64,000 nt of DNA from Linum tenue (taxonomy: Eukaryota; Streptophyta; Magnoliopsida; Malpighiales; Linaceae). The notes below the pieces were generated by a model. The model ran no database searches and was not told the origin of the DNA. It worked only from the letters and a program-made list of their open reading frames with translations. The stretch is from positions 35,738,513-35,802,512 of the forward strand of contig CAMGYJ010000011.1 of NCBI GenBank assembly GCA_946122785.1, given 5' to 3'. The stretch's first letter is position 1. Each line of letters begins with the position of its first letter. The translations under genes and the position numbers were made by a program. Shown one piece after another: positions 55,057 to 64,000 of the stretch.

Positions 55057-56256
55057 TATACACTTCCATCAACGTGGTATGATCTTATGTAATTCCAAAT
55101 TTTACCACCATGGTATAAACTAGTACTAAACGTCTCAATTTTATTAGTTCCAAAATTCATAAAAGTGAATATCATTTTGAAGAGCACAATTAATCTGATT
55201 TATATGTGCTACAAAATCTAAATTACAACTTAAAATGAAAGATATATAGCCTGTTAAAATTTATAGGGAAAATGTTAGATGTCTTCTATAACTAGTGATA
55301 TGGGAGGTTAAACATGGTTATTGATCATAAAATTACGACCTGTTGACTCGACTCTAACTACACATCCCATTCGGCGACCAAGAATAACCGACGACCGAGT
55401 GTAGTAAAGGGTAAGCAAGCAATACAAATATTGAACCACAGATCTCTAGGTGTGCCTTACTTTGGGTTAGGTTTCGTTATCTATCCAACCTAGAATAGTG
55501 ATTAAGAAACTAGTCTAACTACACTAACCTAACCACTGTCCTATATAATTACAAGTTGTGGAGCTATCTGCTTGAATCCAGCTAGTTCTATCATTTGGAT
55601 CGATATTAAGTACTATCCTAACTCTATCGACTCAATTCGTCCACAATTTAGGAGCTAGACTCCCTCGGGTATTAACCCGGAACGACATAACGGAGAATGG
55701 TAATGCTCTATTCAACCTGGGGATTCATATCAAGATCTATCGTCAAGAGATCGACTCTATCGTCTCCTTCGAGAATTACGCAGAACGACATATGATAGGA
55801 GTGACCCGAAGAAGCCAATAATGGGCTTTAAGGGGATTATCTTCCTCCTAGGTGAGAATCTCAATTCATATGTAAACTCATGCAATCCATGAAAACCACC
55901 CATCAACTAAATAAATTCATCAATCAAACATAGAATATGTCACATACATCAACATCAAACCAAAATCTAGACCTAAGGTTCATCAACCTAAGAGAAGAGG
56001 TGTAATTCATAGAGAAGAGGAGAGAGTACATAAATAGCTCAAGATCTTTATCTTCTTCATCTTCTAGGCTTGAATCCTTGACTCATAGATCAACCCAAGC
56101 CTGCAATTAAGCTCCAAGATCACTCAAGATCTCTCTCTAGAATTGACTCTTTGGTGTTTTGGGTCGGAAACCTAAAATTCCAAACCCAGCCATGCTCTCC
56201 CTTCTCTCTCCCAATTGATGCCTTTTATAAAGTCTGAGAGAAGTTTCAAGATCTGG

Positions 56257-56272
56257 GATCACGGTCGTGATC
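56257..56272. other. Near-palindrome GATCACGGTCGTGATC
   Basis: Arms GATCACG/CGTGATC around GT. It is the same layout as at 6816 but with different arm bases. Confidence 0.85.
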
Positions 56273-57361
56273 TCGAGCGAAGATGCAGTCGTTTTGGCTC
56301 CTACTTCATGGGCTCCTTACAAAGATCATGGTCGCATACCGTGACAATGAAAATGCCCGCGAGACGTGGGATGCTCACTTGAATCATGCGAAGATCATGC
56401 CCTGGGTGTTATGTTCACGGGTGACTCACTCCTACTGTCACTCTAGAAAATGGCCAAGTGTAACCACTTCCTAAAGCGTAGTATAGCGGGTTTGGGTTTT
56501 ATTGTCAACCCGGGTCCTAGATGTGATGACTACTCGGTGAATTCCCGTTATCTAGCAGTGAACTTTTAGTGCAAACTCAAGCAAACAAAAACACAAGGCA
56601 AGTAAACGGTTGTTGTCAAGTCAAGAGAGGTCACCCGGATATGGTTCCCCCTAGACTGCAGTTAAGTCGGATTGCAATTTACCAAGTTCAGTTTTCATGA
56701 AAGTTATACTGCGGAAGGTTCTTAATTAGCCTGAAGTCTCGACTAAAGGTCTTCAGACCCTCTCAATCTGAGTCTCTAGCGGGCGACTAACCTCCACCGG
56801 AGTAAACAGATTGAGGCCCTAACGAACCAAACCTCCACTACCGAATGGAATTCGGTACAGAATAGCGAATTGGCTCCTCGACTAAAGTCACCAATTCGCT
56901 ACCTTCGATTAAGGATACTCTATCAACCTAGGCAGATATTCTCATTCTAGGTCAAAGCAGAAACAACAGGAATTTGATCAGGATTCAAGTCATTCAATCA
57001 TTCAAACCTCAATCGAATATAATCAATTCACAAACTCTATACTTGGGTTCATACAATCAGACCTAGCATACAATTCTAGGGTTCCCCATACCCAGATGAA
57101 TGGGGGAACTACTCCATAGAGAAAGAAGCAAAAGATGATTCAGACGCGGAAATCATACTGTGAAGACGGATTTCTGCTCCTGGACGGTTAATCGGCACTT
57201 CTCCAAGCTCAAGCCGGGCTCCAATGGTGATGAAGATCAAGCTATGGCACTTGGGAACTCTGTTTCGCCGCTTTCTCTCTCTAGGAATCGATTTCTCTCT
57301 CAAAAACTCGGAACCCTTCAATGTTGGCCTTCTTCTTCCTTTTATCAGCTGCCTGGTCGCG

Positions 57362-57534
57362 ATACCCGGTCGGGTATTTTGGGTTTCGACCGGGTATTTC
57401 CAAAACTCGCCGTTTCACTTAAGGGGAAATCCCCGGTCACTCTCCATAATCCCCGACCGGGGGTTTTTGCCATTTTGCCCGGGTCCCCCTCTGTTTCTCA
57501 CGGGGCCGAAAATGATAAATACCCGGTCGGGTAT
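57362..57534. repeat. Two ATACCCGGTCGGGTAT near-palindromes and related half-sites
   Basis: Exact copies lie at 57362-57377 and 57519-57534. Between them are CGACCGGGTATTT, ATCCCCGGTC and CCCCGACCGGGGG variants. Confidence 0.9.
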
Positions 57535-57572
57535 TTTGCCACCTGACCGGGTATTTTCCTCCTGCAGCCCCC

Positions 57573-58538
57573 TTAGTGCCAACTCGGCTCCTTTCGACCC
57601 AGAACTCGTTTCTCCGCCTCGATTCCAACGCCGGGTCCTGAGTAGTCACCATCCTCCTCGTCCTCATCAAGATCCACAACCTCCGCAGGGGGTATAGAAA
57701 GCCCGTCCACCCATGTACGGGTGTCGGCAGTGGCCAGGAGGCGGGCACTGTGGAGCACGTCCCGGCTGAGGGGTGCGGAGCCGCCCTGCACAGACGCATC
57801 ATGAAGCCCCTGGAAGCTGATGTCGAAATGCCTCGCCAACCGGGTGATCAGGGGACCACAGAAGAGGTGGGTGGGATGCCCGCGGCACCGGGAGAAGGTG
57901 TTGGCCACGAACGAACCCAAATGGAGCATGTGCTCCGGGTACCCCATCGAGTACATGTCATACAACACCCGCTTCGGAATCTTATGCGAGCCGGTGGCGT
58001 TGGGGACGATGGAGCGGGTGATCAGCAAGTTCAGGATGTGCCACTGCGGCTTGAGGGTGCTGACGTAGGTCTGGCCAGCATCAAAGTAGTCATATCGATA
58101 ATCTGGCCGGGCGATCGTGCGGTAGAAGGTATGCTGGTTCCAGTCCGTCGGGGTGGGGACCTCCATCTCGTGGCGATCGAACGGGTGGTACTCGATCCCC
58201 AAGGCGTGCGCCAGCCCGTTGACGGTCAGCTCCCTGTGATAGCCACCCAACCGGAATGTCACCGCATGTGCATCCCGGGGCTTCGTGCGGTCATACTGAA
58301 ATGTGGTGTAGAATTCCCACACCAGCTCCGTGTATGTGGGCTCGTCTATGGCAAGCAGCGTCCGCCAATCGCGGTGACTGATGGCGGTGCGGAGCTCCTG
58401 CAAGCAGTGGAGCTGCTCGAACACCGCCCACTCGAGATGGTGGTGGCGCTCCAGTTTCCCTCGAATTACCTTGCGGAACTGGTCCGCATACTCCCGGTGC
58501 AGGCGCAGACCCTGCACAAACTGATGGTCCTGAGACAT
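57573..58538 (-). CDS. Athila-type post-pol ORF (transposon protein), intact
   Basis: The 321-codon uninterrupted minus-strand ORF starts at 58538. Its features are a charged N-terminus (LERHHHLEWAVFEQLHCLQE), then the block TLLAIDEPTYTELVWEFYTT, FRLGGYHRELTVNGLAHALG, then LKPQWHILNLLITRSIVPNA, KRVLYDMYSMGYPEHMLHLG and an acidic tail (VVDLDEDEEDGD). These blocks match the plant retrotransposon family known as Athila ORF-1 / 'putative plant transposon protein', which lies after pol in Athila elements. Its function is unknown. Some authors call the position env-like, but I see no signal peptide or membrane span here. It remains open while the adjoining pol has many lesions, which is notable. 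No intron signs. Confidence 0.72.
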   Translation of the reverse strand: MSQDHQFVQGLRLHREYADQFRKVIRGKLERHHHLEWAVFEQLHCLQELRTAISHRDWRTLLAIDEPTYTELVWEFYTTFQYDRTKPRDAHAVTFRLGGYHRELTVNGLAHALGIEYHPFDRHEMEVPTPTDWNQHTFYRTIARPDYRYDYFDAGQTYVSTLKPQWHILNLLITRSIVPNATGSHKIPKRVLYDMYSMGYPEHMLHLGSFVANTFSRCRGHPTHLFCGPLITRLARHFDISFQGLHDASVQGGSAPLSRDVLHSARLLATADTRTWVDGLSIPPAEVVDLDEDEEDGDYSGPGVGIEAEKRVLGRKEPSWH

Positions 58539-59679
58539 GTTCCTGCAAAATCAAAACACCATAGGTGGAGCCAAGAAAACTGGTCACGACCAACAACATG
58601 GGTTCATCACTTCCCCCACACTTAAGGCCACCTAGGCTAACAATGATACGCACAGCTGGTTGAATCACAGGCGACTCAACCGGAATCAAGCAAGAAACAC
58701 AGAACCAATCACATTCACGACAGGGGAGCACATACCCCACAGATAAAACCATGCAAGCTTAAGGCATCCCCCACCCTACTCTAGTTCAGGCATGCAAACA
58801 CAGTTCTCGGTCCTACAGTCTACAGTTCGATTCTCCAGAAAAAGAGCAAGTAATAAGAAACACACCTGGAAACACAAGTGGAACTGTAGTGCGGACACGA
58901 GAAAAAGGGGAAGGGACGCGAGAAGGGGCCAAAAATCGGCTGAGGGGGTCGCCGGAAAGTGGCCAGAAAATGGCCGAAAACCCGCCGGAAAGTCTCCGGA
59001 AAGTGACTGGCGACGGTGGTGGCGGCCGGCGGCGACGGCGGCGCGGCAGCGAAAGACGGCGATCGGCGGCCGGCGGCGGCCAAAGAGGAGAGAGGGGAGA
59101 GGATTTGAGAGAAGAGAGAGGAGGGATTTTCGAAAAAATGAGGGTAGAGAGAGAAATGACCGGGGGTTTCCTTTAAATAGGAAAAATACCCGGTCGGGTA
59201 TTTTCAAGTCCACGACCGGGGATTTGCCAAACGCCGCGTTTCTATGAGGCAAAGATCCCCGGTCTCACGCCAAAAATCCCCGGTCGGGTATTTTTGGCGG
59301 GAGATCGGGGATCCCCTAAACGCAGCGTATCACAGCAGGGAAATCCCCGGTCTAGGTCGGGGATTTGGCCTTTTTGCGCCCCGGAAGGCAGAAGGGGGCC
59401 CGGGCACGAGCCAAAAAATACCCGGTCGGGTATTTTGGCTCATGACCGGGTATTTTTACCATTCCGGCCAAAATTCTCATTCTCCCAAAATCTCGACCTC
59501 TCTTGCACGAAAACACCAAATCGAGGCATCACAGATGACCGAACTTCACTACAGACATGCAACTGACTCAACACGACACAAAAACTCAGAAAAAAGGGAA
59601 AAGAAAATGCAAACCGTGGTGGGGTTGCTTCCCCACAAGCGCTTCTTTACCGTCTTTTAGCTAGACGCCCATGGCGGAA
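58539..59679 (-). other. Spacer between pol and the post-pol ORF
   Basis: No recognised protein; overlapping frames at 58776-59252 are GC-rich and repetitive. On the minus strand, directly after the pol end, it contains 'tggggaagcaaccccacc', a stretch typical of this place in Athila-type elements. It then has the ATACCCGGTCGGGTAT words at 59186-59201 and 59418-59433, and a GGCGGCGG-rich block at 58985-59080. Confidence 0.6.
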
Positions 59680-61057
59680 CTAAGGGTCCGCGAGTTCCAC
59701 CACCAACTCCGCACGTTCGACCTCGTCTCCCAGGTAGAGTTTGAGATGATGGCCATTCACTTTAAACGGCTCAGTCTGCGAGTTGGCAATCTTGATAGTG
59801 CCATACGGGAACACCTGGGTGACCGTAAACGGTCCAGACCACCGGGAACGGAGTTTTCCGGGAAAGAGCTTCAGGCGAGAGTTATAGAGGAGAACTCGAT
59901 CACCAACCTGGAACTCTTTCGGACCCCGCAACCGGGCATCGTGCAGACGCTTAGTGCGCTCCTTGTACAGCCGGGTGTTCTCATAGGCGTGGTAACGCCA
60001 CTCTTCCAACTCCAACATCTGCATTTTTCGCTCAATACCTGCAACACGAACATCCAAGTTGAGCAGCTTAAGGGCCCAGAAGGCCTTGTGCTCTAGCTCC
60101 ACGGGCAAATGGCAAGCCTTTCCATAGACAAGCCGGTACGGTGAAGTACCAATGGGTGTCTTGTAGGCAGTGCGATACGCCCACAGAGCATCATCGAGCT
60201 TGGTGGACCAATCTTTAAGGGGACTGATCCACCGTTTTCTCCAGGATCCGCTTGAGCTCCCGGTTCGTCAGCTCGGCCTGGCCACTGGTCTGGGGATGAT
60301 AGGCCACGGACACCTTGTGAGTCACACCATAGCGAGACAGTAGTTTATCAAATTGGCCCTGGAAATGGGTGCCTCTATCGCTTATGATGGCTCTAGGTGT
60401 CCCGAACCGGGAGAATAGCTGCTTCAAAAAACCACAAACACGTCTATCATCATTGGTGGGCAAAGCTTGCGCCTTAGCCCACCTAGAGACGTAGTCAACA
60501 GCAACCAGAATATAGGTGTTACCAAAAGATGGAGGGAAGGGGCCCATGAAGTCGATACCCCAAACATCAAAAATCTCAAAAGTTATAAACACATTCTGGG
60601 GCATCTCATCACGGGCAAAGATGTTACCTGACCTCTGGCATCGGTCGCACCTGCGTGCGAAGGCGTCTGCATCCTTGAAGAGCGTGGGCCAGTAAAAGCC
60701 CGACTGGAGCACCTTCCTCGCCGTGCGGTTTCCTCCGTGATGACCGCCGGTAGGTCCCTCATGACAGTGAGATAGAATGCCCTCCATCTCACTCTCCATG
60801 ACACAACGACGAATGATCCCGTCCGCTCCGATCCGAAAAAGATGAGGGTCATCCCAGAAATAGTACTTCAGATCGGAGAAAAACTTCCTCTTGGCGTGAG
60901 TTGCCATCCCCTTGGGCAGCTGCTGGCCCACCAAATAGTTCGCAAAATGAGAATACCAGGGGGTGACACTCTCCACCAAGCACATCATTATCAACCTCTC
61001 ATCGGGGAAGGAGTCGTCAATCTCCTCCACGAGGTTGTCCGCAGGAGGTGCGTCCAA
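59680..61057 (-). pseudogene. Athila-like integrase (two frame-split pieces)
   Basis: The first piece (61057-60215) has the zinc-binding HHCC region ([24 protein letters not shown]) and the DDE core: [15 protein letters not shown] with the first Asp, [18 protein letters not shown] with the second, and [16 protein letters not shown] with the Glu. A frameshift near 60220 separates the C-terminal piece (60200-59680), which has [20 protein letters not shown] and the chromatin/DNA-binding tail [20 protein letters not shown] with YLGDEVE. All three catalytic residues are present in the code, but no single frame spans the protein. It would insert the cDNA into the genome. Confidence 0.9.
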
Positions 61058-61084
61058 CCGGGAGAGGTGATCAACTGCAACATT

Positions 61085-61405
61085 TTATGCTCCCTTCTTG
61101 TCCCGGATCTCAATATCAAACTCCTGCAGTAGTAAGATCCATCGTATGAGCCGAGGCTTGGCATCGGCCTTGCTCATCAGGTATCTAATCGCGGAGTGAT
61201 CTGTGTACACGGTCACATGGGACAAGACCAGATAGGGGCGAAATTTATCGAAGGCAAACACCACTGCAAGCAGCTCCTTCTCTGTGGTGGTGTAGTTCTC
61301 CTGGGCATCATTCAGAGTTTTCGAGGCGTAGTAGATAGGTCGGAAGTGCTGATCTCGCCTCTGCCCCAAAACAGCTCCAACAGCAAAGTCACTGGCGTCG
61401 CACAT
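61085..61405 (-). pseudogene. Athila-like RNase H domain
   Basis: [16 protein letters not shown] carries the first catalytic Asp in the RNase HI-like fold. [20 protein letters not shown] holds the Glu, and [11 protein letters not shown] holds the next Asp. It begins after an in-frame TAG (a Trp position by family comparison) and ends at a TAA, after which the frame continues toward integrase ([10 protein letters not shown]). Confidence 0.9.
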
Positions 61406-61536
61406 CAGCTCAAATGGTAGGGACTAGTCTGGAACAACCATGATAGGAGCCTGGGTGAGCTTCTCCTTCAAGGTGATGAAAGCCGCTGTGCAAGCATCAG
61501 TGAACAGGAAGGGGGCATCCTTCTCTAGAAGCTTGG

Positions 61537-62682
61537 TCAGGGGCAGGGCGATTTCGAGAAATCCTTGATGAACCGCCTATAGAAACCTGCATGACCAAGA
61601 AAACTCCGGATCCCCTTAACAGATGTAGGAGGAGGCAGCTTGCTGATAGTCTCGATCTTTGCTCTGTCCACCTCAATCCCCATCTTGGAGATCTTATGCC
61701 CAAGAACTATGCCTTCTCGAACCATGATATGACACTTCTCCCAACTCAGTGCCAGGTTCGTTTCTTCACACCGTTTAAGAACAAGTTCCAGGTTATGGAG
61801 ACAGTGAGAGAAGGAGTCTCCATAAACCGAGAAATCGTCCATAAACACCTCCATGATCTCGCCGACCAGACGGTCAAAGATGGCGAGCATGCATCGCTGA
61901 AAGGTGGCTGGGGCGTTGCATAGCCCGAATGGAAGCCTCCGGTAAGCAAATGTGCCGAAGGGGCAGGTGAAAGTGGTCTTCGCCTGGTCCTCCGGTGCAA
62001 TAGGGATCTGAAAGTACCCGGACATCCCATCCAAGAAGCGGTAGAACTCGTGCCCCGCCAACCTCTCTAGCATCTGATCAATGAACGGCAGCGGGAAATG
62101 GTCCTTCCGAGTGGCGTCGTTGAGACGCCGGTAGTCGATGCACACACGGTACCCAGTCACCGTGTGCATCGGAATGAGCTCGTTCTTCTCGTTAGGCACC
62201 ACGGTCATCCCACCCTTTTTGGGCATCACCTGGGTGGGACTGACCCACTCGCTGTCAGAGATGGCGAAGATGATTCCCGCATCCATCAGCTTCACGATCT
62301 CTGCCCGAACCACAGCCTCCAGGTTCGGTGTCAATCTCCTCTGCGGCTATCTCACTGGCCGCATCTCATCCTCCAGCAATATCCGGTGCGAGCAAAAGGA
62401 GGGGCTGATACCCCGGATATCTGTGATCTTCCATGCTAAAGCTCGCTCGTACTGCTTCAGCAAGGCCACCAGGCTTGTCTTCTGCTCGGGTGTGAGGGTC
62501 GAGCTGATGATGACTGGCAGCTTATTCCCCTCCCGGAGAAATGCATACTCCAAATGAGGAGGGAGGGGCTTAAGCTCCTGCTCTGGGGGTTCCTCCAAGG
62601 AGGTGGTGATGCGAGTAGAGGATGAGATCGGCTTAAACAACCTGTCGCCCGCCAAGAAGGGGCCACTCTCCAAGGCGGCCAA
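61537..62682 (-). pseudogene. Athila-like reverse transcriptase
   Basis: The N-terminal lead (62682-62347) reads LKPLPPHLEYAFLREGNKLP and ALAWKITDIRGISP. A single in-frame TAG at about 62346 separates it from the palm (62334-61537), with YRVCIDYRRLNDATRKDHFP, LDGMSGYFQI, PFGLCNAPATFQRCM and the catalytic FMDDFSVYG (FMDD). Then come GIVLGHKISKMGIEVD and SFLGHAGFYRRFIKDFSK. A one-base loss after FSK shifts the frame out before the connection to RNase H. Confidence 0.93.
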
Positions 62683-62712
62683 CTGCTCCGCCAGCTGCGG
62701 CTCCTGCGATGC

Positions 62713-63778
62713 CTACTCACCTAGTAAAATACAACGCTCAAGAGCATCATCAGTACCCGCACTCGTGATGGCGAGTGCGGTCTCAAAATCGGTAAGCACA
62801 TCACAATAATCTATGTCATCATGCAAATGAGAATGTTTCCCATTGTCAGACACAGAAAAAGTAGCATGTTCATCACCAGCACGCAAGATCAATTTAACAC
62901 TATGCACATCAATAAGCGCCTTGGCGGTGGCGAGAAATGGTCTACCCAAAATCAAAGGCACATCCACATCCTCATTTATATCCAAAATAACAAAATCAAC
63001 AGGATATGTGAATGCACCTACATTAACAAGCAAGTCCTCAATGATACCCCTAGAATGCACGATAGAACGATCAGCTAACTGAATGCTCATCCTAGTAGCT
63101 CTAGGTTCACCTAGGTCTAGCTTCTTAAACAATTTATAGGGCATGACATTTATGCTAGCGCCTAGGTCCGCCAAGGACTTTCCTACATGCATGCTGCCAA
63201 TAACAAGAGGGATAGTGAAACTCCCTGGGTCTTTGCGCTTCTCGGGCAGCTTGTTCTGCAGGATAGCAGAACACTCCTCGCTGAGCATCATTGTCGAAAG
63301 ATCCCCAAGTTTCTTCTTGTTGGTGAGGAGGTCTTTCATGAACTTGGCATACTTGGGCATCTTCGACAGTGCCTCCACGAACGGCATGCTGATGTTGACC
63401 TGCTTCAACATTGCCATAAACTTGGCAAACTCTGTCTCCAGCTTGTCTTTATGAAGTCGAGTGGGGAAGGGCAGCTAGGGTGTATGCTCCTTAACCACAG
63501 GTTGTGGCTTGGGAGCAGGTGCTGCGCTGCCTTCCCCCACTCCTGCGGTATCAGCTGGAGGTGTTGAAGCAGGTAGTGGCTCGTCTCGCCTAGGCTGGGC
63601 AGGAGCAGCAGATATGGTCTTGCCACTCCTGGTGGTGATGGCGTGTGCGGTCTCTTGAGGGTCGCGAGGATTGGGAACAGTGGTGGCAGGCAGAGTCCCC
63701 AGTGGCGAGCTAAGCTCCCAATCTGATGCTGGAGATCCTGCAGAATGGCACCCTGAGATGAAGAAACTGTTATCGTCT
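62713..63778 (-). pseudogene. Athila-like gag C-terminus and protease
   Basis: The protease is in 63417-62713, with LADLGASINVMPYKLFKKL (DLGA in place of DTGA, as usual for Athila), FVILDINEDVDVPLILGRPF and an ALIDV end. Before it lies the gag-protease linker KMPKYAKFMKDLLTNKK. Upstream, in frame but cut by a TAG at about 63475, lies LHKDKLETEFAKF, and further up a gag C-terminal segment with QGAILQDLQHQIG and AITTRSGKTISAA. The remaining gag is missing. Confidence 0.88.
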
Positions 63779-63796
63779 CTATTGACAGGGGCGGCC

Positions 63797-63804
63797 TTTA
63801 TATA
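63797..63804 (+). promoter_or_regulatory. TATA-like element before a possible gene start
   Basis: TTTATATA lies about 140 bp before the ATG at 63940 and just outside the truncated Athila sequence. Confidence 0.35.
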
Positions 63805-63939
63805 GGATCATCAGCTCCTTTCTTCCATCTCTTTCCACTTCAATGCAGTTTACCGTTTGTGTGCAGTAATGAAGGGAGAGGGCTGGTGCGTGAATCAAAA
63901 CCGCAGAACACTTCTCCAGTTTGATTTTGATGATAATAG

Positions 63940-64000
63940 ATGGAGGGGAAGGACGCGATCAGGGCTTTGACGAGAGTGGTGAAACGCTGCGCATCAGGTG
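63940..64000 (+). CDS. Possible first exon of a gene leaving the window
   Basis: An ATG opens a frame reading MEGKDAIRALTRVVKRCASG to the window edge (20 codons). The amphipathic, basic helix-like start, the switch away from retroelement sequence and the TATA-like site upstream fit a host gene. The AGGTG at the edge could be a splice donor. I do not recognise the protein, and so short a frame could be chance. Confidence 0.35.
   Translation, partial: MEGKDAIRALTRVVKRCASG

Larger units (their letters stand above)
55310..57572 (-). other. LTR/untranslated-type sequence beside the Athila-like element
   Basis: No coding sequence. Read on the minus strand it shows plant Athila/Tat LTR features: 'ggtagtggaggtttggttcg', 'cagtctagggggaacc', and 'ctagggttcccc' in the leader. 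Near 56455-56515 is a stretch ending in 'cccgctatactacgc'. A second block with related features lies below 56280. Two LTR-like blocks of different families may adjoin. LTR ends and the polypurine tract were not located with confidence. Confidence 0.45.
57573..63778 (-). mobile_element. Athila-like Ty3/gypsy retrotransposon, 5'-truncated
   Basis: In minus orientation the order is gag C-terminus, protease, RT, RNase H, integrase, spacer and post-pol ORF. That order (RT before integrase) identifies Ty3/gypsy, and the extra ORF plus the protease/RT wording identify the Athila group. The 5' LTR, primer-binding site and most of gag are absent: the coding match stops at about 63778, after which the sequence changes character. 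The pol frame carries at least three in-frame stops and two frameshifts, so the copy is not autonomous. Confidence 0.85.

Noticed and set aside
57750..58625. 291-codon plus-strand frame opposite the Athila post-pol ORF
   Set aside because: It is the shadow of the minus-strand ORF; the family blocks are only on the minus strand.
58776..59252. Overlapping open frames of 87-158 codons on both strands
   Set aside because: They arise from GGC/GCC-rich spacer sequence. Both strands are open over the same stretch, and no domain is recognisable.
1..64000. tRNA or rRNA genes
   Set aside because: Only short tRNA-complementary primer-binding sites were seen. I found no full cloverleaf or rRNA core sequence by eye; a tRNAscan or Rfam run would be needed to exclude them.

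Overview
The window looks like gene-poor nuclear DNA of a flowering plant. It is AT-rich and packed with plant transposon families: Ty1/copia, Athila-like Ty3/gypsy, L1-type LINE, MULE/Pack-MULE, hAT, PIF/Harbinger and CACTA. The one intact host-type gene is an intronless cytochrome P450 of the CYP96A type at 18798-20306 (+). A possible first exon of another host gene (63940 onward, +) runs off the right edge. I do not name a species.

Layout. 0.4-5.9 kb: an old ~1.3 kb duplication, interrupted by a hAT MITE, by a 2.2 kb LTR element that keeps only protease-like remnants (TTATG target duplication, TSD), and by a small MITE. 7.2-9.3 kb: LINE and copia gag/protease relics. 10.5-11.8 kb: a giant near-palindrome. 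12.0-18.4 kb: a TAA-flanked inverted-repeat element that has been split by a full but dead copia element with TA...TA LTR ends and a CTAAG TSD. 18.8-20.3 kb: the P450. 21.0-25.4 kb: degenerate tandem repeats, a possible organelle-derived stretch, a truncated LTR and a ~0.9-1.0 kb tandem duplication. 27.5-28.2 kb: a copia RNase H fragment. 29.6-36.2 kb: a hAT-like element inside another hAT-like element; the inner one carries a Pack-MULE holding three exons of the DNA primase large-subunit gene, plus a poly(A) retroposon and a MULE MITE. 37.3-49.8 kb: three MULEs, the largest carrying both a MuDR-type transposase and a plant mobile domain (PMD) gene, with another Pack-MULE nested in it. 50.4-54.1 kb: a tandem LTR-internal-LTR-internal remnant on the minus strand. 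55.3-63.8 kb: an Athila-like element on the minus strand (gag/protease, RT, RNase H, integrase and a separate intact 321-codon ORF after pol).

The strongest structural evidence is a series of exact target-site duplications read directly at element ends: 9-10 bp for four MULE-type elements, one more at 7 of 9, and 8 bp for several hAT-type elements. The most unusual signal is a family of short near-palindromes with a constant core (CG-GY-CG) and changing but complementary arms. They occur in LTRs or spacers of clearly different retroelements at 3.5, 6.8, 23.2, 56.3, 57.4-57.5 and 59.2-59.4 kb.

All family assignments are by reading motifs. No database search was possible, and TSD and TIR limits were placed by eye.
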